A stretch of 64,000 nucleotides of DNA from a bacterium. GTDB taxonomy: Bacteria > Armatimonadota > Abditibacteriia > Abditibacteriales > Abditibacteriaceae. Position 1 is the stretch's first letter; each line of letters starts with the position of its first letter. The stretch covers positions 1 through 64,000 of the forward strand of contig SDZD01000019.1 in NCBI GenBank assembly GCA_004172935.1. Reading direction: 5' to 3'. This document shows, one piece after another, positions 33,482-43,125 of the stretch. The position numbers and the translations under genes are program-made. The notes beneath the pieces are model-generated. The model did no database searches. It was not told where the DNA came from and was given only the letters and a program-made list of their open reading frames with translations.

Positions 33482-35449
33482 ATGAAACAAGAGCGTCGCC
33501 AAAAATTTTGCTTCTTACTCAGCTCCGTCATTCTCATCTCCGGTACTATGGGTCCAGCGAAGGCTGCCGACCCATTCGCCGACAAAGACAATACCGAGAA
33601 GGTGGTAGACGCTTACATCACCGTGATGACGATGGCTTACCCACCAGCGGGAGCTGCACTGGCAGCAGCCAAAGGTATGATGAGCACACTCGGCTTTTTC
33701 AGCAAGCCCGATGTGGTCGGCGAGGCGATTAAGGCGCTCAACCAGCGCCTCACGGCCATCGAGTCGCGTATGGACACGCTGGAGAAAAACCTTCAGGAAA
33801 CACGCAACGAAGTTTTTCGCAACGCCAACTTGCAAAACACGCGCGAGCTGCGCCGCCATCGCGATGCTCTGGCTCAGGTACTTTTGGGCTTACAAAACAA
33901 GCCGACAGATAAGTACGCCAAAGAGAAACTCGTTCTCGATGCCAAGCAGGTGTGCAATGCGCTTCTCGAAGACCGTAAGTTATGGATTTGGAGCGACTTA
34001 GTGCTGAAAGACCATACTTGGGAAGGCAAGAAAATCAAAAAGGGCACGATGTTAGAACCCGATTTCAAGCCGATGCCTACGTTAGAGGTGTATGCCACAG
34101 CTCTTGCAACCTGGATGGCAGCCATTGAGTACGCCGGTGGTGGTGACACCGCCTACGTCAAACGCACATTCGGCGCCGACTTGCAACGCCACATCGACTA
34201 TTTGAGCGTGCGTCCCAACTGGAACGAACTCAACATGTCCCCGCAAACCCTACCGGAAGAGATTCAGTCTCACGTGGTTGGTATTTACATTCCCACCTCA
34301 CGCACAGCGGGACCAGATAGAGTGGCTACCATCGCCGAGTATTGCCGCGACGATATGGCGCGCGAAATTAAGCTCGTTGGCAACATCAACTACACCACTA
34401 AGTCGGCGAACGAACTTGTCAACGTGCCAGCCGGATTGTTGAACCGTAGCACGCCCAAAGAAGACGAACTCGAACAGAACTATGGGCTGGATGTCATGGC
34501 TCTACTGGTGCAAAAGCTCACGCGCTTGCGTGACCGAGGCACGCTGCGCGAACAGTTCATCGGCACATTCAATCCAACTATCAGCAGCTTTAACATTCTG
34601 TATACCGTTAAGCCTGATGGCAGTTTGTGGTGGCAACGAGATAACTATGGCCTTGCCCCCATGAAGGTGCCCAGTGCCATAAAAATGCAGGTGTCGCATA
34701 ACCTAACCGACCCAAAACTCGTGGGCGAAGGCTGGGATGACGCGGTAGACCTGCTTCCGGGTGGTGCCTCAACCCTTTATGCTCTCAAGAAAAATGGCGA
34801 CCTGTTGTGGTATCGCCACGACGATTATCTCAATGGTGGCACGGCATGGAAAGGCCCGGTAAGAGTTGGGACGGGTTGGAATAGCTTCACCAAAGTTATC
34901 TCTATGGGCGATGGTGTGCTGTATGGCCTGTTACCCGACGGCACCCTGCGCTGGAATAGACACAACAATTACAAGACGGGAGAGGGATTTTACGCAGGTT
35001 GGGACCCCAGACCTATGATTGTGATAAAGGATTGGAACAAGTACAAGACGATCTTCGGAGGGGGCAACGGAGTTTTCTATGCAGTCGGACAGGATGGAAA
35101 ACTTTACTGGTATCGTCACACCTATCTTGCCCCTCAGGTAGTACCTCCAGTGGGCAAAAGCGCCGGAACCACCAGAGTAATGACTAACCGTTGGAATAGC
35201 ACATGGCAAGGCCCGAAAGAAGTAGGCACAGGCTGGGATAGCTTTACCAAGTTATTCTGCGGCGGTGATGGCGACATCTATGGAATCCTGCCTTCGGGCG
35301 AATTGCGCGGTTATAAGCATCTGGGATGGGAAACCGGAGCCGCCACATGGGGCAATTACGTCGTAATGGATAACGGCTGGAACAAATTCAAATTCGCATT
35401 CCCCTCAATGCCCAGTCACGCGAAGGAAGATGACATCGTGGTGAAATAA
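33482..35449 (+). CDS. Secreted helical-bundle and tachylectin-type propeller protein
   Basis: 655 residues from ATG 33482 (gaggaa ribosome site upstream; a frame from 33191 overlaps the neighbouring promoter). Signal peptide 1-28 ending PAKA. Residues 30-250 are mostly helical, with a hydrophobic helix AYPPAGAALAAAKGMMSTLGFF, amphipathic helices and EVYATALATWMAAIEYAG. Residues about 370-640 are a beta-propeller of the tachylectin-2 type: repeated motifs LYTVKPDGSLWWQRDN, LYALKKNGDLLWYRHDD, LYGLLPDGTLRWNRHNN, FYAVGQDGKLYWYRH and IYGILPSGELRGYKH, each after a VGTGWNSFTK-like strand. Tachylectins bind N-acetyl sugars. The helical part recalls domain I of Cry-type toxins in plan only. It may be a secreted lectin toxin. 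Confidence 0.7.
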   Translation: MKQERRQKFCFLLSSVILISGTMGPAKAADPFADKDNTEKVVDAYITVMTMAYPPAGAALAAAKGMMSTLGFFSKPDVVGEAIKALNQRLTAIESRMDTLEKNLQETRNEVFRNANLQNTRELRRHRDALAQVLLGLQNKPTDKYAKEKLVLDAKQVCNALLEDRKLWIWSDLVLKDHTWEGKKIKKGTMLEPDFKPMPTLEVYATALATWMAAIEYAGGGDTAYVKRTFGADLQRHIDYLSVRPNWNELNMSPQTLPEEIQSHVVGIYIPTSRTAGPDRVATIAEYCRDDMAREIKLVGNINYTTKSANELVNVPAGLLNRSTPKEDELEQNYGLDVMALLVQKLTRLRDRGTLREQFIGTFNPTISSFNILYTVKPDGSLWWQRDNYGLAPMKVPSAIKMQVSHNLTDPKLVGEGWDDAVDLLPGGASTLYALKKNGDLLWYRHDDYLNGGTAWKGPVRVGTGWNSFTKVISMGDGVLYGLLPDGTLRWNRHNNYKTGEGFYAGWDPRPMIVIKDWNKYKTIFGGGNGVFYAVGQDGKLYWYRHTYLAPQVVPPVGKSAGTTRVMTNRWNSTWQGPKEVGTGWDSFTKLFCGGDGDIYGILPSGELRGYKHLGWETGAATWGNYVVMDNGWNKFKFAFPSMPSHAKEDDIVVK

Positions 35450-35465
35450 GGGCCACGGTAATAGC

Positions 35466-35501
35466 AAAAAGGAGCGCAGGATTAATCCTGCGCTCCTTTT
35501 T
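35466..35501. terminator. Bidirectional terminator between lectin protein and cpaF
   Basis: A perfect palindrome of 36 bases: aaaaaggagcgcaggatt mirrored, with A-run and T-run at the ends. It sits 16 bp after the lectin gene stop and 15 bp before the CpaF stop on the other strand. Confidence 0.95.
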
Positions 35502-35515
35502 GTTGCTCTTGGTTC

Positions 35516-38500
35516 TTAACGGGTGCCGATGCGGTGTTCGCTGAGGCGAGAGCGTAGGTCGGCGTCACGTCCGCTCATAGAACGGGGCTGGAACAAATCC
35601 ATACTGAGGTTGACGCCGTGATCGACGATGTTATCGAAGTTCTGCGGGCGCAGACCAGTGGCGGCGAGGGTGCCGATGATACGGCCTTCGTCGTCGATGC
35701 GGTCTTGCTCGAAGCGGAAGATGTCCTGCATGGTAATGACATCGCCTTCCATGCCGACTAGTTCGGTGATAGCGGTGACGCGGCGTTTGCCGTCGCGCAT
35801 ACGTTCCTGATGAACGACGAGATGAACCGCCATCGTTACCTGTTCGCGAATGGCGCGCACAGGTAGGTCGAAGCCAGCCATCATAACCATCGTTTCCAAA
35901 CGCTTGAGGGTATCGCGCGGGCCGTTCGAGTGAGCCGTTGTAAGGCTACCATCGTGGCCGGTGTTCATAGCCTGAAGCATGTCGAGAGCTTCGCCGCCGC
36001 GACATTCGCCGACCACGATACGGTCGGGACGCATACGCAAACAGTTGCGCACCAAATCGCGGATGGTGATTTCGCCTGAACCTTCGATGTTTGGGGGGCG
36101 AGTTTCCAAACGGATGACGTGTTCCTGACGCAACTGAAGTTCGGCAGCATCTTCGATGGTGACGATGCGGTCGCTGGCAGGGATAAAGCTCGACAAAATG
36201 TTGAGCGTTGTGGTTTTGCCCGAACCCGTACCGCCCGAAACGACGATGTTGAGCCTTCCTTCGACAGCGGCCTGCAAGAACTGAGCAGCTTCACGAGAAA
36301 CCGAACCGAAGTTGATGAGGTCGGTCATTGTCAGCGGGTCGCGGGCGAATTTACGAATCGTCATCGTCGGCCCGCCCAAAGCGAGCGGCGGGATGATGGC
36401 GTTGAAGCGGCTTCCGTCGCGCAAGCGTCCGTCAACCATCGGCGATTTTTCATCGACGCGACGACCAAGCGGGGCCACGATGCGCTCGATGACCTGCATC
36501 ACGTGGTTGTTATCGCGGAAGCGCTGCGGAGCAATTTCCAACTTACCTTTGCGTTCGACGTAAATCTGGAACGGGCCGTTGACCATGACTTCGTCGACTT
36601 CCGGGTCATTGAGTAGTGGCTCGATGGGACCAAGACCAACGATTTCGTTGAGCAAGTCCATCACGAGCGAGGCGCGCTCGGCACGCGACACGGCGACCTT
36701 TTCTTCTGCGATGACCAGGCCGATCATTTCTTCGACCTGCCCGCGCAAACGTTCGGGGTTGGAAAGAGCGGCAGCGTTGCCTTCAAATTCGCGCAGCAAA
36801 CGCTGTTGGATGCGTTCGCGCAATTGCGAATAGGGCAAAGCGTTATCGCGCCCACGCTCAGCCTGTTGGCGCTTGAGGGCGGTGAACGGGTTCCCCGTCG
36901 ATTTCTCGACCGTCAGAGTAGGCTGCGGCGCCAAGGGCGGAATCTTGGCACGGATGCGGGCGCCGTCAGGCAGAGGACGGTCGAGCAAAGGAACTTTGGC
37001 GTCGATGCGTCCACCAGTCAGTTCGGCAATGCGGCGCACGATTGCCAACAAGTGGTCATCGTCGCGGAATGAAACGCCAGTGCGCTCGATGCGGCCCAAG
37101 CGCTCGACGGCGACATCAGTTGAACCGACGACCAGAATTTTGTTGACCGTGACCTCTTCCAGAAGGTTGACCAGAGGGCCGAGGTCGGTGATTTCGCGGA
37201 CGAACTCTTCAACCATCCACACACGGTCAACGGGCGAAAGCGGCAAATTGAACTCGCGAATCGCCGAATCGACAGCGCGCTCGATGGGCGCTTTGACGTT
37301 ATCGCGCGTCGGATTTTGCAGAGCGCGATTGTCGAGTGCTCCCAGAACCGCGTCGAAGACAAAGTGCTTCTGGCGATAGAGGGCACGGTTGCGAGCCTCG
37401 GCTTCGCTGGAAACCCCCTCGCCACCAGTGCGAGCCAGTTCACCAGCAGCCCGTTCCAGAGCGCCCCCCGGCGTACTGACCGGAGCGGGCGTAGGAGCGG
37501 GTTCGCTGTATTGGCGAGAAGGAGCAACAGGCGTATCGCGTAGCGCATCGCGCCCAGCCAGGCGCTGTGCCCACAACGAAGTCGGCGCAGCAGCCCCTTG
37601 AGCATTGGGCGCAGGAGGCGTCCCTAGACGCGCTCCCAGACCTGATGGGGCCGGAGTGGGAGCAGGAGTTGGCGCGGGCGCTTCGGGTTCGGGCGCGGCC
37701 TCGACTTCCCACGGCAACGGCGGAGCAACGGGCGATGCCTCTTCGTATGCCGCCACAGGAGCAACAGGAGGTTCCACAGGCACAAATGGCTGAGGCGCTT
37801 GTTGTGCTTCGGGTTCGGCCTGAGCAGCAACGGGAGCCTCTTCTTCGTAGGTTTCGATGGTTACAGGCGCCACTTCCGGGTCTTCCAGACTTGATGGCGG
37901 CAAGGCGATGGCTTCGGCCTCAACCTCAGCGGCTTCTGGCTGTTGTTCCTGTGCGTATGCCTGAGGTTCTGGCTCAATAGCGGCTTCGACGACTTCGGGT
38001 TCGGGAACCGGGGGAAGCACATCTTCCAATCGGGCTTCGGGGTCGAAGGGCGCCTGAACTTCGGGCACGGGCGCACTGGCAACGACTTCCGGTTGCACGA
38101 CTTCGGGTTCAGGAGCGGCGGGTTTTGGTTGCGTGGCGGCGATGGCATTGGCGCGCATCGCTTTGAGTCGGTCGGCCAGTGATGGCGTCGCCGCACGTGT
38201 GGCCTCGCGCGGCTCGGCATTGGCACGAGCGGCCATAAGACGGTCGAAGGCAGTGCCACCCGATGAAGGAACAGGAGGGGGAGTTACAGGCGCAACAGGT
38301 TCTTCGACAGGTTCGGGGGTGGGAACCGGGGCCAATGAAACGGGTTCGCTTTGCTGCTCGGTGGGAGGAAGGGACACGGCCTCGAATGAGGGGCGCTCTT
38401 CTGCGCGAGGTGCGGGCGCGGCTTCCACTTCTTCCTCGTCGGACTCTGAAGGTGGGACAGTCAAACCAGCCCAGGCGCCTTCACTGGCGGGTTCGCGCGG

Positions 38501-39058
38501 AGTTACAACCTCGGCGTCGGACTCGCTGTTGAAAAGAGATGGGCGACGGAATGGGGCGGACGGCAAAGGCACATCGTTTTCGCTCTCGATAGAGACGGGC
38601 GCCTCTTCTGCCTCGGCCATACGCGCGATGGGAGCAGCAGCGACATCTTCCAACGGAGCGGCTTTAAAGCGCTCTGCGAGTTGGCTCATGGCAGGGCGGT
38701 CAGGAATGACCGGATCAGGCAAGCTGCCATTTTCATCTTCTTCCAATTCGGCGGTACGACGTGCCAATCGCTCCAGAGGCGAAAGCCGTTTGGGTGGTGC
38801 TTCGGGAGCGGGAGCCTCTGAAGCGGCGACTGGCGCGAACACAGGAGGCGCAACGGGTGGAACCGAAGGCGCAGGGATGGAGGCTTCGGGAACTGGCGGT
38901 GGCGCAAGCGGAGCCGCTTCCTCGGTGGGCGGAGGTGGGGGGATAGTAGCGGGCGAACTCGATTTACCGAGATCGGGAATCGCGAAGACGCCCTCGTCCT
39001 CGCGTTCAGTTTCACCGCGTCCGCCGCGAATACGGTCAATTCGAGAAAAAAGTGACAT
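35516..39058 (-). CDS. cpaF: Very large CpaF-type ATPase with duplicated N-terminal domain
   Basis: 1180 residues from ATG 39058 ([10 protein letters not shown]; a frame from 39115 adds 19). CpaF powers Tad/type IVc pilus assembly and is usually about 450 residues. Here residues 30-550 are a P/A/E-rich disordered tail. Two copies of the CpaF N-domain follow: one at about 560-730 ([50 protein letters not shown]) and one at about 750-905 ([56 protein letters not shown]). Only the second leads into the ATPase, with Walker A GGTGSGKT (942-949), [18 protein letters not shown] and [12 protein letters not shown]. All catalytic motifs are intact. Confidence 0.9.
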   Translation of the reverse strand: MSLFSRIDRIRGGRGETEREDEGVFAIPDLGKSSSPATIPPPPPTEEAAPLAPPPVPEASIPAPSVPPVAPPVFAPVAASEAPAPEAPPKRLSPLERLARRTAELEEDENGSLPDPVIPDRPAMSQLAERFKAAPLEDVAAAPIARMAEAEEAPVSIESENDVPLPSAPFRRPSLFNSESDAEVVTPREPASEGAWAGLTVPPSESDEEEVEAAPAPRAEERPSFEAVSLPPTEQQSEPVSLAPVPTPEPVEEPVAPVTPPPVPSSGGTAFDRLMAARANAEPREATRAATPSLADRLKAMRANAIAATQPKPAAPEPEVVQPEVVASAPVPEVQAPFDPEARLEDVLPPVPEPEVVEAAIEPEPQAYAQEQQPEAAEVEAEAIALPPSSLEDPEVAPVTIETYEEEAPVAAQAEPEAQQAPQPFVPVEPPVAPVAAYEEASPVAPPLPWEVEAAPEPEAPAPTPAPTPAPSGLGARLGTPPAPNAQGAAAPTSLWAQRLAGRDALRDTPVAPSRQYSEPAPTPAPVSTPGGALERAAGELARTGGEGVSSEAEARNRALYRQKHFVFDAVLGALDNRALQNPTRDNVKAPIERAVDSAIREFNLPLSPVDRVWMVEEFVREITDLGPLVNLLEEVTVNKILVVGSTDVAVERLGRIERTGVSFRDDDHLLAIVRRIAELTGGRIDAKVPLLDRPLPDGARIRAKIPPLAPQPTLTVEKSTGNPFTALKRQQAERGRDNALPYSQLRERIQQRLLREFEGNAAALSNPERLRGQVEEMIGLVIAEEKVAVSRAERASLVMDLLNEIVGLGPIEPLLNDPEVDEVMVNGPFQIYVERKGKLEIAPQRFRDNNHVMQVIERIVAPLGRRVDEKSPMVDGRLRDGSRFNAIIPPLALGGPTMTIRKFARDPLTMTDLINFGSVSREAAQFLQAAVEGRLNIVVSGGTGSGKTTTLNILSSFIPASDRIVTIEDAAELQLRQEHVIRLETRPPNIEGSGEITIRDLVRNCLRMRPDRIVVGECRGGEALDMLQAMNTGHDGSLTTAHSNGPRDTLKRLETMVMMAGFDLPVRAIREQVTMAVHLVVHQERMRDGKRRVTAITELVGMEGDVITMQDIFRFEQDRIDDEGRIIGTLAATGLRPQNFDNIVDHGVNLSMDLFQPRSMSGRDADLRSRLSEHRIGTR

Positions 39059-39136
39059 GACAAAAAGGCGCCATACGCCAGAGCTGTGTTCAGTTTGGCC
39101 CGCCGCGCCCACCATGTGCTGCCACGACGAAACCGA

Positions 39137-40600
39137 TTACTTTTCGCGCAAGCGCTCGATAAGTTCGTTCTTGCGCATATGCAAGCCCTCTTCCAATCCT
39201 ACCGGATAAGAGTGAGGGTTCACAAAACGCTTGATCGAGCCATTGAGCGAAGCGAGTTCATTTGTAGCCCGTTGCTGTGCGGCGTGCAAACTCTCGCTGG
39301 CACGCACGCGCTTACCCGCCCGAAAAGCGGGTTCCAACAACTCGCGCGCTTCAAGCCCCGCCTCAATGTGGCGACGCCGAATCGGGTCGATGGGGTCAAC
39401 GATACGAAAATCGCCTTCCGGCTCAAAACCGTCTTCATAAATTGCATCGGCGACAAATTGACCACTTGCATCAACGAAGCGTCGCGCTCCTAAAACACCG
39501 GGAGTCGAAATCTTGATGCTTTGCTCACTCAATTTCACGCGCGGCTCCCAAAAGCCCTGCTCGTCGCGCACGGCGGTCAGTTTGTAAACGCCACCCAAAG
39601 CGGGCTGATCGTTCCCAGTCACAAGTCGCGTGCCCACGCCCCAGACGCCGATTTTCGCGCCCTGCTCCTTCAGGCTGGCGATTAGATTTTCGTCGAGGTC
39701 GTTGGAAGCGAAGATTTTGGCGTCGGGAAAACCGCCAGCGTCCAAAATCTTGCGAGCCTCAATGCTCAGATAGGCCAAGTCGCCGGAGTCAAGACGGATG
39801 CCGAGCAAATCGTGACCGCGCTTACGCAGTTTGTGGCCCGCTTCGACGGCATTGCGGACACCTTCGAGGGTGTCGTAAGTATCGACCAGAAACACGACGT
39901 TGTTCGGCAACGCTTCGGCATAGGTGTCGAAGGCTTCGGGTTCGGTGTCGAAGAGCATGACCCACGAGTGGGCGTGCGTGCCGCGCACCGGAATATCGAA
40001 GCACTTGCCCGCTAAAACGTGGCTGGTGGCCGAGCAACCGCCGACAAAGGCGGCGCGACTGGCCGAAAGCGCGCCGTCGATGCCCTGCGCGCGGCGCGCT
40101 CCAAATTCGAGAACTGGTTCGCCGCGCGTTGCCAAACAAATACGCGCTGCCTTGGTGGCGATGAGGGTCTGGAAGTTGATGATGTTGAGCAGCGCCGTTT
40201 CGAGCAACTGGCAGTGCAACACGGGGCCTTGCACGCGAACCAGTGGTTGCTGAGAAAAGCAGACGGAGCCTTCGCGCATGGCGTCGACATCGACTTGCAA
40301 ACTGAGGTCGCCCAGGTAATCGAGAAAGGCACTTTCAAAAAGCGGCTTGTCGTCGGCACCAAGCAGGGTTTCCAGATAGGCCAAATCGGAGGTATCGAAG
40401 GCGAAGCGCTCGATCCACTCAATGGCGGGTTCGATCCCACAGGCAACGGCAAAGCCACCATTGAAAGGCAGCTTGCGGAAATACATCTGGAAATTGGTCC
40501 ATTCGTTGTGGCGCCCCGACTTCCAGTAGCCATAGGCCATAGTGAGTTGATAGAGGTCGGTCAACAACACGCTGGAGCCGTCGAAGAAAAGGTTCTGCAT
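39137..40600 (-). CDS. pncB: Nicotinate phosphoribosyltransferase
   Basis: Makes nicotinate mononucleotide from nicotinic acid and PRPP in NAD salvage. Family landmarks: SSVLLTDLYQLTMAYGYWKS, FNGGFAVACGIEPAIEWI, GARRAQGIDGALSASRAAFVGG, PVRGTHAHSWVMLFDTEPEAF (the phosphorylated His box) and HDLLGIRLDSGDLAYLS. ATG at 40600 is preferred; the frame to 40690 overlaps pncA and is unlike the family. Length 487. It starts 23 bp after pncA stop, so both are one NAD-salvage operon. Confidence 0.92.
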   Translation of the reverse strand: MQNLFFDGSSVLLTDLYQLTMAYGYWKSGRHNEWTNFQMYFRKLPFNGGFAVACGIEPAIEWIERFAFDTSDLAYLETLLGADDKPLFESAFLDYLGDLSLQVDVDAMREGSVCFSQQPLVRVQGPVLHCQLLETALLNIINFQTLIATKAARICLATRGEPVLEFGARRAQGIDGALSASRAAFVGGCSATSHVLAGKCFDIPVRGTHAHSWVMLFDTEPEAFDTYAEALPNNVVFLVDTYDTLEGVRNAVEAGHKLRKRGHDLLGIRLDSGDLAYLSIEARKILDAGGFPDAKIFASNDLDENLIASLKEQGAKIGVWGVGTRLVTGNDQPALGGVYKLTAVRDEQGFWEPRVKLSEQSIKISTPGVLGARRFVDASGQFVADAIYEDGFEPEGDFRIVDPIDPIRRRHIEAGLEARELLEPAFRAGKRVRASESLHAAQQRATNELASLNGSIKRFVNPHSYPVGLEEGLHMRKNELIERLREK

Positions 40601-40623
40601 GAAAAAGTCTCCCTTACCGTTGA

Positions 40624-41235
40624 TTAGAGTTGTCCGCTGACGGCGATTTGACCGCCCGCCGCTTGCACTTCGCCCAAAGCGCGCGCACAATCGCCGCTTT
40701 GCATTTCAACGCCGCGACAGGCATCCGAGATAACCGTCGTAGCAAAGCCAAGGGATAGCGCGTCGAGAGCCGTCCACTTCACGCAATAGTCGGTGGCCAA
40801 ACCACAAACGAAAACGCTGCTGACGCCGCGCTGACGCAGATAGTCGCCCAACCCGGTGGCATGAAGGCGCCCGTTGTCAAAAAAGCCGGAATAGGAATCG
40901 ACAAGAGGGTCGGTTCCCTTCTTGAACAGGCCATCAAGACCGGAGGTATCGAGGTCGGCGCGAATTTCGGCGCCCACCGTGTTTTGGACACAGTGGACTG
41001 GCCACATCACCTGCGCAAGCCCATTGAGTTCGATGACTTGCCCAATTTGGGTGCCGGGGTGGTTGGCCGCGAATGAGGCGTGGTCGAGTGGGTGCCAGTC
41101 CTGCGTAGCGACTACCACGTCGAAGCGGGGCAAAATGGAGTTAATGACGGGGACGACCAAATCGCCGCCCGTAACAGCGAGAGCGCCACCGGGGCAGAAA
41201 TCGTTCTGGACATCAACAATAATAAGAGCTGTCAT
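40624..41235 (-). CDS. pncA: Nicotinamidase
   Basis: Hydrolyses nicotinamide to nicotinic acid, the step before PncB. Isochorismatase-like fold: TALIIVDVQNDFCPGGALAV with catalytic Asp, DWHPLDHASFAANHPG (metal-binding Asp-His-His), and VFVCGLATDYCVKWTALDA with the nucleophile Cys. Length 203. The start ATG at 41235 has a aaaggaaaa ribosome site; the frame extends to 41298 but those residues are basic. It is first in the pncA-pncB operon, and two inverted repeats lie upstream. Confidence 0.93.
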   Translation of the reverse strand: MTALIIVDVQNDFCPGGALAVTGGDLVVPVINSILPRFDVVVATQDWHPLDHASFAANHPGTQIGQVIELNGLAQVMWPVHCVQNTVGAEIRADLDTSGLDGLFKKGTDPLVDSYSGFFDNGRLHATGLGDYLRQRGVSSVFVCGLATDYCVKWTALDALSLGFATTVISDACRGVEMQSGDCARALGEVQAAGGQIAVSGQL

Positions 41236-41278
41236 TGTTTTTCCTTTCGAGTTGAGGGGATATTTTGCACGCTTTGGC

Positions 41279-41330
41279 GACTTTGTGCAATTTTTCACAA
41301 AGTCAAAAACCGCAAATTTTGTAATTTGCG
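41279..41330. promoter_or_regulatory. Two adjacent perfect inverted repeats before pncA
   Basis: gactttgtg (41279-41287) pairs with cacaaagtc (41296-41304); cgcaaatt (41311-41318) pairs with aatttgcg (41323-41330). They lie 44-95 bp before the pncA start in the pncA/oxidoreductase divergent gap. Neither has a terminator tail in the pncA direction. They look like operators, perhaps for an NAD-repressor, but no known site pattern was matched. Confidence 0.4.
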
Positions 41331-41463
41331 ACTCTGGCTAAAAAATTGAGCCTTACAAATTCGGTTCAAATAAGCTCGATGTACGCCAATTGGGGGATTA
41401 ATTCTTCGAATGCTCCCTCATCGACGTAATTTTTGACTAAAATCCGATTCATTTCCTGCTCAC

Positions 41464-43074
41464 ATGACTTTGCTTTTTCGTAAGCCCGCGTGGTTCGTTT
41501 GCCTTGTCGCCACTCATCCGCTGCTATTAAGTTCCTGCTCACAATCGGGCGTCGCTTCGGCCCCCACCAATTCGGCATCTACGTCCACTAAAGCGGCAAC
41601 GACTGCTACTTCGGCTTCATGGCAGGGGACGAAGGTTTCAACCGATGTGTTGGTTATTGGCGGCACGCCTTCGGGCGTGGTGGCGGCTATCGCGGCAGCT
41701 CGGCAGGGCGCCAAAGTTATTCTAGTAGAGGACAGGGCCGAACTGGGCGGCGACATCGTATACGCGATGCTGAACATGTTCGATGTACCGATGCGCCCGA
41801 ACGGAACTTCTCCGGTGGCGGTGGGTATTTTCGGCGAGATTTATAAGCCGCTGGGGGTCGCGTTCGACATCAAAAAAGCGCGCGCGTTGCTGGAAGCCAA
41901 AGTCGCGGCAGAGCCGAACATTACGCTGTGGAAGCGCGCCCATGTGCAAAGCGCGTGGAAAAATGGCCAGCGCGTCACGGGCGCCGTCATCGCGGCCATG
42001 CCCGGAAAAACCAACGCTGCCCTACCCGCCTCACAGGTGGGAGTAACGGCAAAAGCAATCATCGACGCCAGCAACGATGCCGATTTCGCGGCGCGGGCCG
42101 GAGCGACCTCGTTCGTCGGGCGCCAGGCCGGAGGACGCGATAATAAACAACAGTCGGTGAGCCTGTTGTTCTCGATTCAGGGGGCGAACTGGTCGAAGAT
42201 GGAAGCCTATGTGCGCGGTGTCAAACCGATGGCAGCGGCCAAACGCATCGGGCAAGAGTACGCCTCGGATGTGGCACCGACCACTTCCAAAGAAGTCGCG
42301 CCCACTGTGAAACAGACGACACCGCAAAAACCGGTGTTGCACCGTCTGGGAGGCGTGGATGGCAACTACATTTGGGAGCGCGGCGATGTGGTTCAAAACT
42401 ATGTGCCACTCAATCCGAATGTGCTGGCATTGAGCGTAAATTTCGGCAAGCAAAGTGATGGCAGCATCATCCTCAACACCCTGAACGCCATCAATGTCAA
42501 CGGGTTAAACGATGCAGATAAAGCCCGCGCCCGCAATGAGATGAACACCGAATTGAAGAGTTTCATCCCCTATTTGCGAACTTCGATGCCGGGGCTGGAA
42601 AACATCACACTCGGACAAATTGCCCCCGAACTATATATTCGCGAAACGCGCCATCTGCGCGCACTGTATGAATTGACGGTTAATGATGTTCGCGGCCAAC
42701 AGAAATTCCCCGACCGCGTGGCATTAGCCTCCTACCCGCTCGACTTACATCCCTACGAGAAGAACCAGCGCAACCCATTTGGGCCGAAGCGCTACTTTTA
42801 TACGATCCCACTGCGCGCCACAGTGCCACGCGACATAGACGGCGTTTTCGTGGCCTCGCGCTGTTTAGGCGCGACCTATGAGGCCGCAGGGTCGGCGCGC
42901 GTGATTCCAGTGACTGCGGCAGTGGGACAAGCGTGCGGCGTAGCGGCGGCATGGGCGGCAAAGAAGGGCAAAACTCCGCAACAGATCGCGAAATCGGCAA
43001 CCGATTATGGCGCAATTCAAACCTATCTGCGAGAGAGCGGAGCCGACGTGGGCGACCAATTTCCGACCTCTTAA
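41464..43074 (+). CDS. FAD-dependent oxidoreductase, predicted lipoprotein
   Basis: 536 residues. The start has a lipoprotein signal peptide with lipobox LLSSC (about 20-25), followed by a Ser/Thr/Ala linker. The core begins STDVLVIGGTPSGVVAAIAAARQGAKVILVEDRAELGGD, the Rossmann FAD motif of the FAD_oxidored group (PF12831). Later it has KAIIDASNDADFAARAGA, IRETRHLRALYELT and a final DGVFVASRCLGATYEAAGSARVIPVTAAVGQACGVAAA. Family members often act on sugars or carbohydrate-like material outside the cytoplasm. Surface anchoring would need cofactor loading through Tat or fold in the periplasm, which is not shown. Confidence 0.8.
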   Translation: MTLLFRKPAWFVCLVATHPLLLSSCSQSGVASAPTNSASTSTKAATTATSASWQGTKVSTDVLVIGGTPSGVVAAIAAARQGAKVILVEDRAELGGDIVYAMLNMFDVPMRPNGTSPVAVGIFGEIYKPLGVAFDIKKARALLEAKVAAEPNITLWKRAHVQSAWKNGQRVTGAVIAAMPGKTNAALPASQVGVTAKAIIDASNDADFAARAGATSFVGRQAGGRDNKQQSVSLLFSIQGANWSKMEAYVRGVKPMAAAKRIGQEYASDVAPTTSKEVAPTVKQTTPQKPVLHRLGGVDGNYIWERGDVVQNYVPLNPNVLALSVNFGKQSDGSIILNTLNAINVNGLNDADKARARNEMNTELKSFIPYLRTSMPGLENITLGQIAPELYIRETRHLRALYELTVNDVRGQQKFPDRVALASYPLDLHPYEKNQRNPFGPKRYFYTIPLRATVPRDIDGVFVASRCLGATYEAAGSARVIPVTAAVGQACGVAAAWAAKKGKTPQQIAKSATDYGAIQTYLRESGADVGDQFPTS

Positions 43075-43125
43075 TCGGCACAAAAATGACTGGTAATTCC
43101 GAGATGTGTTCTACACACTAAGGGC

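Noticed and set aside
38133..39209. 358-codon plus-strand open frame over the P/A/E tail of CpaF
   Set aside because: It lies inside a gene with strong domain support and its composition (Gly/Ser/Ala) is the mirror of Pro/Ala codons.
41366..41449. 28-codon minus-strand ORF in the pncA/oxidoreductase gap
   Set aside because: No ribosome site, no family, and it lies in the promoter region of the lipoprotein gene.
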